Of a DNA stretch of 64,000 bases, positions 34,842 to 41,722 are shown piece by piece (position 1 is the stretch's first letter; the number at the start of each line of letters is the position of its first letter). This stretch comes from DATAMF01 sp964472565. Its GTDB lineage: Bacteria > Chloroflexota > Anaerolineae > Aggregatilineales > Aggregatilineaceae. The notes beneath the pieces were generated by a model that made no database searches, was not told the DNA's origin, and saw nothing but the letters and a program-made list of their open reading frames with translations. The DNA is taken from the NCBI GenBank assembly GCA_964472565.1, contig CAYYNB010000005.1:17160-81159 (forward strand), read 5' to 3'. The position numbers and the translations under genes were made by a program.

Positions 34842-35741
34842 CTAACGCTCACCCTCATCATGTTCATAAGAGACATTACCCAGACTCGCCAGATCCGTCA
34901 GGGATAATTCAGCCGTTTGTTCGTCGGATGCGTGGTGCAGATGGCCGCACACCAGACATTCAGGATTACGTGGAACACTGATCCATTCGGCACTATAAGG
35001 GAGTGTGACACGCCCTTCGTAGATTTCCAGCCGCGTGTTCGCTAAAACAACGGTATTGGCGGGCATCTGGCGGTGGACAGCGGTATCTTCCAGCAGCTTA
35101 TTCAGCGCCATATCCGCCTGGGATGCGGCAATCCGCACCACATGAATCCAGAGGCCCGGTTCAGCGGCTAATGTACCATCGGGTCCGATCATGCCGTAAT
35201 CCAACTCTTCTACCGATTCGGGATCGGCAAGCCCTTCACGCAGATGTTCTGCCCAACAGGCATAACAGGGGCCTTCGTCGGGATAAATAATGCAGACATC
35301 GCCCCCTTCGCCGCGTTCATAGACGCCGGCATACACGGCTGTCCGGTTATATTGGATACACGCCTGATTGATCGTGTACTTCGGGCCTTCACTGTCTACC
35401 CCGGAGATCACGACATCCATTTCCTGAAGCAGTTGCAAATGATCCTCGATACGACCTACCACCGTTTTGACAACCGCTTCGGGATTCCGCTGACGAATGA
35501 GATCGGCTACGGCGTCTACTTTCGGCTGGCCCAAGTAACGCCGATCGGCTGCATGGCGAACGATATTAGTTGGCTCAATGGTATCGTTATCAATGAGAAT
35601 AAATCGTCCTACACCGCTCATGGCCAGGCTAACAGCGACAAAACTGCCACCTGATCCAAGTCCGATAATGCCGACTGTCCGCGTTTTGAGATACGCCAGT
35701 ACATCTTTACCCAGCAGCCCTTCAACCCGATCCCAACTCAT
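34842..35741 (-). CDS. E1-like adenylating enzyme (ThiF/MoeB/HesA fold)
   Basis: 299 aa. The nucleotide-binding G27LGSGG32 glycine loop, the D51NDTIEPTNIVR62 motif that positions ATP, and D116 (GVDSEGPKYTIN) are intact. Two CxxC pairs (C159/C162 and C262/C265) form a structural zinc site as in MoeB/ThiF. These enzymes adenylate the C-terminal Gly of a ubiquitin-like protein. A catalytic Cys for thioester formation cannot be pinned down; C150 is one candidate. It overlaps the JAB-like gene by four bases, next to an E2-like gene, which points to protein conjugation rather than cofactor synthesis. Confidence 0.9.
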   Translation of the reverse strand: MSWDRVEGLLGKDVLAYLKTRTVGIIGLGSGGSFVAVSLAMSGVGRFILIDNDTIEPTNIVRHAADRRYLGQPKVDAVADLIRQRNPEAVVKTVVGRIEDHLQLLQEMDVVISGVDSEGPKYTINQACIQYNRTAVYAGVYERGEGGDVCIIYPDEGPCYACWAEHLREGLADPESVEELDYGMIGPDGTLAAEPGLWIHVVRIAASQADMALNKLLEDTAVHRQMPANTVVLANTRLEIYEGRVTLPYSAEWISVPRNPECLVCGHLHHASDEQTAELSLTDLASLGNVSYEHDEGER

Positions 35742-36910
35742 TTGACATTATCCTCTTGCAGTGTTTTTTCGATATGCCATACCAATTCAATCAGAGTTCG
35801 TTTCGAATCCCATTCCCAGGTAGGCATTTGAGTCAGCAACACGGGCTGCGATGCTGCATACAGCTTTTCAAACACGTCTTCGTCTTCGGCCACACTTACC
35901 AATGGTGCGAGACGAATCGCGGGCGAATGGGCCGGATAGTCTACCGACGTTACCAGCAGAATCACACGGTTACTGCCCGGTTTATATACCGAAAATGCGA
36001 TTTCATACGGTGGTCTGCCATCCGCATCCCAGCGAACAATATCCACCATATAACCCGCTTCGGTTAGCAGGCCGAGTTCCTGGTCGAAGCGTTTGGGATA
36101 GGCGAGATGCCAGGCCAGCGGCGGCAGGCCAGGCAAACGGTCATTGGCCCATATTGTCGGCGCAACACCCACAAAAGGCTTTACCCGTTTACTCGCGTAC
36201 CAAAAATCAATCCGAATTAACCAGTTCTGTTCTTCGAGGCGGATCACCATTGAATTCGCCGTGTTTTCTGGAATTCGACTATACAGATTATCGGCAGCGC
36301 TTGCGACCGGGGGAGGATTTTCCGGCGCTGGCTCAGCCTTTGTTTCGGTGGGAGTCTCATCTGCACTATCGGGTGGCGAAATAGGAACTGAAGCAGGAAT
36401 AGTGGGAACCACCGGCTTAAGGGGATACATCGTTACAATCGGCGCAACAAGATGCTCAATGGGGGTTTCCTCATCGTTGATCATACGGCGCGCCGTCTGG
36501 GCATCGCCCCCAGATGGTTCTATCATATCGCCGGGCTGCTTGTGCCAATCCCCTACATGCATCAGCGGGACGTCCCACTTGGCTGCAATCGCGTTTCCAT
36601 AAGAAGGGCGGCGCAGCTCGCGGAAGGCTTCCCAATTGACATGCATCCACTGAAAAACATCAGCCTGCCAATCGTCACCGTGCTCGAACATACCCCATTC
36701 GCGCACAGTTCCTTCGCCGGGGCCAATTGTATCCAGCACATAAATATCCGGTTCAGATCGTCCGGCCTGCGACACAATCAAGCCAATCAGGGCCTCGCCG
36801 GTTTCAGGTTCAGGGTACAGCAACGCGCCACGTGTAATCTTATCCACCACACGTTGGGCTAAAATGACACGCGGGAAGTCTCGCATAGTTTCCGGTCCTT
36901 GTTCTTCCAT
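35738..36910 (-). CDS. JAB/MPN-like protein with altered metal motif and C-terminal extra domain
   Basis: 390 aa. Residues about 12-165 resemble a JAB (JAMM) domain: Glu39 in ETGEALIGLIV and the motif H123-K-Q125-x7-S133-x2-D136. The spacing is exactly that of JAMM proteases, but the second zinc His is Gln. A Pro-rich linker (about 165-205) follows. The C-terminal domain (about 220-388) has IAFSVY, VDYPAHSPAIRLAP and WDSKRTLIELVWHIEKTL, which recalls the E2/RWD fold without a catalytic Cys; this is my inference. JAB proteins usually trim or remove ubiquitin-like tags. It lies 2 bases after the E2 gene. Confidence 0.75.
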   Translation of the reverse strand: MEEQGPETMRDFPRVILAQRVVDKITRGALLYPEPETGEALIGLIVSQAGRSEPDIYVLDTIGPGEGTVREWGMFEHGDDWQADVFQWMHVNWEAFRELRRPSYGNAIAAKWDVPLMHVGDWHKQPGDMIEPSGGDAQTARRMINDEETPIEHLVAPIVTMYPLKPVVPTIPASVPISPPDSADETPTETKAEPAPENPPPVASAADNLYSRIPENTANSMVIRLEEQNWLIRIDFWYASKRVKPFVGVAPTIWANDRLPGLPPLAWHLAYPKRFDQELGLLTEAGYMVDIVRWDADGRPPYEIAFSVYKPGSNRVILLVTSVDYPAHSPAIRLAPLVSVAEDEDVFEKLYAASQPVLLTQMPTWEWDSKRTLIELVWHIEKTLQEDNVK

Positions 36911-36912
36911 GG

Positions 36913-37392
36913 CTACCGCATCCTCCGGTTACGCCCGCCGTCTTTGGTCGGGGGCATTCGTTCTTCGATGCCCGGCCAGGTGCCTGTCGCTCGCCAGGTA
37001 TAATAGGCATATAACCACTGGATCGCCCATCCGGTTACGGTGACAGCCGTTGAGGTGCTGGGATTCCAACCATAAGTGATACCGTCTTTGGGATTAAACA
37101 GACAAAGCTGACCGTCTTCATATTGGTGTTTTTCACTATACACTGTAGGACGGTCTACATAAGCTTCCGAAGGGCGGTTGGGGTAAACTTCGGGGTAGAC
37201 GATACGCAGCGTGTGAACGCGCTCAGGAATTCCTCGCAAGTTAATCTCGACATCCCCAATCCAATATAACAAGCCGCGTTTGGGTACAACCAATTTGAAG
37301 GTGTCGGCAAACGTCGCCCGCATCATTTCAACTTCCAAGCGAAGCCGGTTCGACACCGCATTGGGCGAACCCCACCACTCTATTCGCGTCAT
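36913..37392 (-). CDS. E2/UBC-like conjugating enzyme
   Basis: 159 aa. The core reads LRIVYPEVYPNRPSEAYV (the E2 YPxxxP motif), then KHQYEDGQLC97LF, where His89 and Cys97 correspond to the HPN-G-x-C-L active-site region of ubiquitin-conjugating enzymes, and a Trp-rich C-terminal helix (AIQWLYAYYTW). This is the bacterial Prok-E2 style. The basic tail (GGRNRRMR) is unusual. It overlaps the upstream membrane-protein gene by four bases and is followed two bases later by the JAB-like gene. Confidence 0.85.
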   Translation of the reverse strand: MTRIEWWGSPNAVSNRLRLEVEMMRATFADTFKLVVPKRGLLYWIGDVEINLRGIPERVHTLRIVYPEVYPNRPSEAYVDRPTVYSEKHQYEDGQLCLFNPKDGITYGWNPSTSTAVTVTGWAIQWLYAYYTWRATGTWPGIEERMPPTKDGGRNRRMR

Positions 37393-38183
37393 ACGCCCTC
37401 CAAAACAATTTCCTGCGTTTGAGTCATCGCATCCTGTTTGACCGCTTCATCCAACAAGTTGAACAACATTTCCTGTTGGGACGCCTGCATTTCTTCGGAC
37501 ATTACGCTTTTTTTTAGCTGCGTGTCAGTACCATCAACAAACGTAAACCGGACCGATGTCACAACCGTCACGCCAGATCGCACTCGCAAATTCCAGCGCT
37601 GCCCCGTTAAATGCTGCGGCGCATTGAGCAAAAGCCGGTAGTGGGGCATTACCATCTGCGGTGCATTGCCCAAGTCGTGAGCAAACTGGCCCTTAAAGCG
37701 AACCTGTTCGCCTTGGTCTACCAGTGAAAAATCAAACTCGTAGGCGCGCTCCTCGCCCGTCCGTGCGACAACAAAAGGACGAATGGCGCGGGCATTGGTG
37801 AGCGTAACCGAACGAAAGTAAACACGGGGCTTGACTTCGCCATACCGGTAGACCAGAATACCAGCGGCGATCAATTCTAACCCTGGATCAATGTTATGCT
37901 CTGGCGCTTCGGGCCGGGTCCCGCCAATGGACCAGGGCATCTGTGCTTTGTGACGGCTAAAGGTTTCGAGGATGCCGCCAAACAGCATGGCTCCCCAAAA
38001 ATACAGGGCCAGCACAAACAAAAAACCGAAGAGGGCAACCAGTACATACGCTACTGCTGCCCAGGTGCTCTTCGTAACTGCTAAGGCAAGCACCAAAAGC
38101 ACACAAGCAGCCAGCCCTCCTACTACAAGCGCCTGACGAAAATTAATACGGCGATCTGGTCGAGAAGTTGTGTTTGGTATCAT
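37389..38183 (-). CDS. Membrane protein 3 of the ubiquitin-like operon
   Basis: 264 aa. Two TM helices near the N-terminus (about 15-37 and 42-68) carry a beta-rich domain (about 95-235) with IRPFVVARTGEERAYEFDFSL and RWNLRVRSG, and a C-terminal helix. The domain is related to those at 38220 and 38901 (ELIAAGILVYRYGE against VVDIGLLAYRQTD and QLVDVGLIVDEQ; then the xIRPF motif). Not recognised in any family I know. It overlaps the E2 gene by four bases. Confidence 0.7.
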   Translation of the reverse strand: MIPNTTSRPDRRINFRQALVVGGLAACVLLVLALAVTKSTWAAVAYVLVALFGFLFVLALYFWGAMLFGGILETFSRHKAQMPWSIGGTRPEAPEHNIDPGLELIAAGILVYRYGEVKPRVYFRSVTLTNARAIRPFVVARTGEERAYEFDFSLVDQGEQVRFKGQFAHDLGNAPQMVMPHYRLLLNAPQHLTGQRWNLRVRSGVTVVTSVRFTFVDGTDTQLKKSVMSEEMQASQQEMLFNLLDEAVKQDAMTQTQEIVLEGV

Positions 38184-38219
38184 GAATCCCCTCAGTTAAG
38201 TATTTTAGGTACGGCGTAA

Positions 38220-38888
38220 TCATTCCTCTTGATCGGACAGCAGTTCCGATAAACTCATGGCTCGCCGTGGTTTGCCATGCAGTGCTTGTTGCAGGGTAGG
38301 CGAAATTTCACCATCGGTTGCCGTATACTGTTGAATAGTTCCTCCCCCAACGGGCTGCCAACCAAATTTATGACTGGCCAGCAGGGTCTCACCGGCCAGA
38401 ATACGCAGTTCCCAGTCATCAGAAGCTATCTTTTTCCCTTGCAGTGGAAGCCAGGTACCTGGTAAAACAGTGTTTGTTCCACGCACTAAATCATATTCGG
38501 CTTCATCGGCATAGCGCAAGCGGTTCTGGGCATCAACCAATTCAAAACGCACCTGCCCGCTGGCTGAATAGGGCAGCCACAGCTCGGCAAAAGGCCGGAG
38601 ATACTGTGTGTCTGTAAACACATCATTATACCGAACCAGTTTGGGTTCGTCTGTTTGCCGATACGCCAGCAGGCCAATATCAACGACCTGCACATAGTCC
38701 GATCCAGCCTCATAGCCAGCACGCCGCATCGCCATTGAAGCCGCTGGCGATCCAGCAACAGCCGAACGTCCCCGCTTTTGTGCTTTGGGGCGTGTCAGGC
38801 GGCCTGTATGTCCTTCGGCTACTGAGAACAGGGTGAATAAAAACCCCACAAACAGTATCAAAAACAGCAGCAATACAAATACAGCCAT
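38220..38888 (-). CDS. Membrane protein 2 of the ubiquitin-like operon
   Basis: 222 aa. One N-terminal TM helix (about 2-22), a basic linker and a beta-rich domain (about 60-190): YVQVVDIGLLAYRQ, YLRPFAELWLPYSASGQVRFEL, PGTWLPLQGKK and DWELRILAGETLLASHKFGW. The end (SLSELLSDQEE) matches the end of the next protein (SLEELLRQQSRD), a shared acidic C-terminal motif. Function unknown; related to its two neighbours. Confidence 0.7.
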   Translation of the reverse strand: MAVFVLLLFLILFVGFLFTLFSVAEGHTGRLTRPKAQKRGRSAVAGSPAASMAMRRAGYEAGSDYVQVVDIGLLAYRQTDEPKLVRYNDVFTDTQYLRPFAELWLPYSASGQVRFELVDAQNRLRYADEAEYDLVRGTNTVLPGTWLPLQGKKIASDDWELRILAGETLLASHKFGWQPVGGGTIQQYTATDGEISPTLQQALHGKPRRAMSLSELLSDQEE

Positions 38889-38900
38889 GATCGCTTCTCG

Positions 38901-39707
38901 CTATTCAGCCTGCCGAGCATCGCGGCTTTGTTGACGCAGCAGTTCTTCGAGGCTTAAGGGCAGCGATTCATCTTCAGTATGCCAGATTCGTTCGCGCATT
39001 TCTCCATCCGAAGACATCTGGCGACGGCGCGCTGCTAATGAGGGCGAAAGGCTGAAATTGTGAATGCCGAGCAACCCACCTTCCACTAAAATATGTGCCG
39101 TCCAGGAGCCAACTTCAATAGGTGACTTGCTGTTCCGAATGGGAAAACGGTAATCAGGCAGAATCGCATTCTCCCCCGCACGCAGCCATTTTTCGGTTTC
39201 GTAAACATACTCACGTTTACCGTTTTCGTTGCGCAGCTCAAACCGGATACGCACGGTCCGTTCGGCTAACAACTGAGGCACATGAATCAGTGCGAAAGGA
39301 CGAATACCGTGATCGTCCATTGAAATAAACCTGCCTCGCCGCAACGCCAGGCCATCGGGCCGCTGCTCATCCACGATCAACCCTACATCGACAAGCTGCA
39401 CGGTTGCATCATAGGCGGGATGGCTGCGGGCGCGAGATATGGCTTCACGGGCAACTTCCGACGTTTCCACCGGGTGTTCGCGACTTGCCATCATTTTCTG
39501 GAAAGCAGGGCCAACCGGAATACCACGTGCCACCATCCACACCAAAGCGAGATAGGCAGCTAACAGCACCGCGCCAGCCGCAGTTGGAACTTCCCCCGCG
39601 ACAAGTGTCAGACCCAACGCCATGCCTACAATAAAAAGCCAAACGAGTGTGCCACGATAACTATGTTGGAACATGGTATTCTGCCTTACCACAAGACGAT
39701 TTTGCAT
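38901..39707 (-). CDS. Membrane protein 1 of the ubiquitin-like operon (first gene)
   Basis: 268 aa from the ATG at 39707; a shorter form from ATG 39674 is possible and has AAGG nine bases upstream. Two TM helices (about 20-38 and 42-60) precede a beta-rich domain (about 100-230) with VQLVDVGLIVDEQ, IRPFALIHVPQ, VRIRFELRNENGK, ILPDYRFPI and WTAHILVEGGLLGIHNFSL. It opens the eight-gene operon. A lipoprotein gene is transcribed divergently. Confidence 0.7.
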   Translation of the reverse strand: MQNRLVVRQNTMFQHSYRGTLVWLFIVGMALGLTLVAGEVPTAAGAVLLAAYLALVWMVARGIPVGPAFQKMMASREHPVETSEVAREAISRARSHPAYDATVQLVDVGLIVDEQRPDGLALRRGRFISMDDHGIRPFALIHVPQLLAERTVRIRFELRNENGKREYVYETEKWLRAGENAILPDYRFPIRNSKSPIEVGSWTAHILVEGGLLGIHNFSLSPSLAARRRQMSSDGEMRERIWHTEDESLPLSLEELLRQQSRDARQAE

Positions 39708-39849
39708 TTATCTTACCTGATTTACGCGCAAATACACTAGTAGTTTCAGACGGTTGTCAGGTGAATATCAGACTTTTGTTGCGTTTGACAATTTTTTCCG
39801 CTAATCTGACAGAAAGGGAGCGTTGGGCGTGGGGAAAGGAGTGCGCGTG

Positions 39850-40596
39850 ATGACTCAGAAACAGCTCTATTGCAGTTTGCTGCTTATTGGCCTGCTGCTG
39901 GGATGCAATTTAAGCACAACACCAACCCCGAAAGAAGTCCAATCTGTTCATAAAGGCCCGTTTGTTTTTTTGATCGCCCCCGAAAATCAAATCTATGAGC
40001 GGGACCTGCCCCGCTATGCCAGCGGGACCGTGGTGCAGTTTTACGCGGTGGCTCAGGATACTGAAGCGGGCGTGGTGCGTCTCGAATTTACGATTGACGG
40101 AATGCCGTACCAGGAGGTGACATCTGCTCAACCGCAGAATTTATTGAACGGGCATATTACCTGGACTGCCGCCGAACCCCGCAAATACCTGATTACAGTT
40201 GAAGCTTTTCGGGCCGATGGCTCGTCGATTGGACGCGATGATCGTCCGGTTGAAGTGACAGTCAGCCCGGCGAAACTGCCTTCCAGTTCCGCACCCCTCA
40301 TCCCAACACCAACATTAAGCGATGTAAATACCAGTAATAATCTCGCGCCAACCGCCACTTTGCCCGCTGTCAGCTTGCGCGTCAATGCGAACCCCAACCT
40401 GACCGTACGCCAGGGGCCAGGAACGAACTACCCGGCCATTGGCTCACTCAATTTTGGAGATCAGGCAGCCATTATCGGGCGCAGCAGTGACGCGCAGTGG
40501 TGGTCGGTTCAATACGGCGCGAATACAGGCTGGGTTTTGGGCAGCTTAACCGTAGTGGATGGCGATACCAGCCAAATACCTGTGCTGACACCGTGA
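39850..40596 (+). CDS. SH3b-domain lipoprotein
   Basis: 248 aa from ATG 39850 (AAAGGAG at 39835-39841). The lipobox is LLIGLLLGC. Residues about 30-130 form an Ig/cadherin-like beta domain (VFLIAPENQIYERD, VVRLEFTIDGMPY); a Thr/Pro linker leads to a bacterial SH3 domain (about 180-240) with LTVRQGPGTNYPAIGSL and QWWSVQYGANTGWV. Such proteins bind peptidoglycan or other surface polymers. The upstream reading from 39823 is less likely. Confidence 0.82.
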   Translation: MTQKQLYCSLLLIGLLLGCNLSTTPTPKEVQSVHKGPFVFLIAPENQIYERDLPRYASGTVVQFYAVAQDTEAGVVRLEFTIDGMPYQEVTSAQPQNLLNGHITWTAAEPRKYLITVEAFRADGSSIGRDDRPVEVTVSPAKLPSSSAPLIPTPTLSDVNTSNNLAPTATLPAVSLRVNANPNLTVRQGPGTNYPAIGSLNFGDQAAIIGRSSDAQWWSVQYGANTGWVLGSLTVVDGDTSQIPVLTP

Positions 40597-40599
40597 AAC

Positions 40600-41514
40600 T
40601 TATTTCACTATTTCAAAGGACACGGTGCTGATCGGTATATCGTCGTCATCGATGAACAGCCGGATTTCATATTCGCCTGGCACAAACCCTGTATCGCTGC
40701 CAAAGAAGAAGTAGGTATACCCGCTCATCCTCGGTCCCCATAGATATTCACCGCCCACAATGGGTTCGCCCTGGTAGTAGAGGTAACGCTTCCAGACCAC
40801 ACCCTGCCCCATAAAGTTGAAACGCACAAAGTAATAGATGCGGGATATTCCAGCGGGAAACTCGGTACGGGCTTCAACCGGTTCGCCTTCATCTGACACC
40901 TGAGTATCCAGTCCGGTAATGGTCAGGCGGGCATTCGGGCGCGGTGTCACACGTGGAGCCAGCAAGGTTGAACTCGCAGGCGGGGTGAAGGTCGGATACG
41001 GCGTACTGGAAGGCAGCGGTCCAGGAGTCGATGTGACAACGATGACCAGCGGCGTGAGAGTCGGGGCCGGGGTGTATGAGGGGAGCGGTGTATAGGATGG
41101 TTGCGGCGTCAGACTTGGCAGCGGTTCCTCACTGCGAATCGGGATAGGCGTAAATGGCTCGGTTGGTACATCCGGGATGGTTGGTGTGGTTAGAAGGGTG
41201 GTATCCGTTGGCGTTAGCGTTTCGGTTGGTGTCTCAGTTGGATTTTCAGTTATCGTCGTAACCGGTTTGTCATCGTCATCAGCGAGGGAACCGATCAACA
41301 AAGTGCCAACACACAACACCCCACTGAGTACGAGCAGCAGCGTTCCCAGCACAAACAGCCGCCAGCCTCGACGCCCGGCTTCGCGCCGCCGTCGCCAGAA
41401 TACATCGGTTCGACTGCGCCGGAAGAGTCGCCCGGATACCCAAAACGAAAAGAGTGCCAGGGCAAGCGTAATTCCTGTAAATATCATTAAGTCTCGTTGC
41501 GTCACTGTTTCCAT
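40600..41514 (-). CDS. Membrane protein with Thr/Pro linker and C-terminal beta domain
   Basis: 304 aa. Two TM helices (about 9-28 and 48-75) flank a very basic cytoplasmic loop (FRRSRTDVFWRRRREAGRRG). A long Thr/Pro/Ser linker (about 85-190) follows, with repeats such as PSYTPLPSYTPAPT. The C-terminal domain (about 195-304) with YYFVRFNFMGQGVVWKRYLYY and GEYEIRLFID looks like an Ig-type beta-sandwich. Function unknown. It converges on the lipoprotein gene with a 3-base gap. Confidence 0.7.
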   Translation of the reverse strand: METVTQRDLMIFTGITLALALFSFWVSGRLFRRSRTDVFWRRRREAGRRGWRLFVLGTLLLVLSGVLCVGTLLIGSLADDDDKPVTTITENPTETPTETLTPTDTTLLTTPTIPDVPTEPFTPIPIRSEEPLPSLTPQPSYTPLPSYTPAPTLTPLVIVVTSTPGPLPSSTPYPTFTPPASSTLLAPRVTPRPNARLTITGLDTQVSDEGEPVEARTEFPAGISRIYYFVRFNFMGQGVVWKRYLYYQGEPIVGGEYLWGPRMSGYTYFFFGSDTGFVPGEYEIRLFIDDDDIPISTVSFEIVK

Positions 41515-41568
41515 CCTGAACCGTGCGAATTATAGCAAACTCTTTCAGATTTGGAGCGTTTCTAACCC

Positions 41569-41597
41569 TTGCCAAATCTGCGGAGGTTCACTATAAT
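41569..41597 (+). promoter_or_regulatory. Promoter of tRNA-Val
   Basis: TTGCCA (41569-41574), 17-base spacer, perfect TATAAT (41592-41597). It lies 11 bases before the tRNA 5' end, so the leader is only a few bases. Confidence 0.85.
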
Positions 41598-41608
41598 GAT
41601 GGTCACTT

Positions 41609-41682
41609 GGGTCGTTAGCTCAGTTGGCTAGAGCGCGTCGTTGACATCGACGAGGTCACACGTTCGAGTCGTGTACGACCCA
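41609..41682 (+). tRNA. tRNA-Val (anticodon GAC)
   Basis: 74 bases. Acceptor GGGTCGT pairs with ACGACCC; D arm GCTCAGTTGGCTAGAGC; anticodon stem CGTCG/CGACG around loop TTGACAT, anticodon GAC; T arm with GTTCGAGTC. Discriminator A; CCA is not encoded. A terminator follows directly. Confidence 0.97.
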
Positions 41683-41687
41683 CAGGA

Positions 41688-41716
41688 AATGGGCACTACA
41701 ACAGTGCCCATTTTTC
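41688..41716 (+). terminator. Rho-independent terminator after tRNA-Val
   Basis: AATGGGCACT (41688-41697) pairs with AGTGCCCATT (41703-41712), followed by a T tract. It also lies just downstream of the convergent TPR/SH3b gene. Confidence 0.88.
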
Positions 41717-41722
41717 GTTTTA

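Noticed and set aside
34842..35741. Molybdopterin or thiamine sulfur-carrier adenylase (MoeB/ThiF)
   Set aside because: The fold is the same, but the neighbours are E2- and JAB-like genes with overlapping ends, and no moaD, thiS or cofactor genes are nearby.
34842..37392. Type II CBASS (Cap2/Cap3) defence locus
   Set aside because: Cap2 is an E1-E2 fusion beside a cGAS-like cyclase and effector; here E1 and E2 are separate and there is no cyclase or effector gene.
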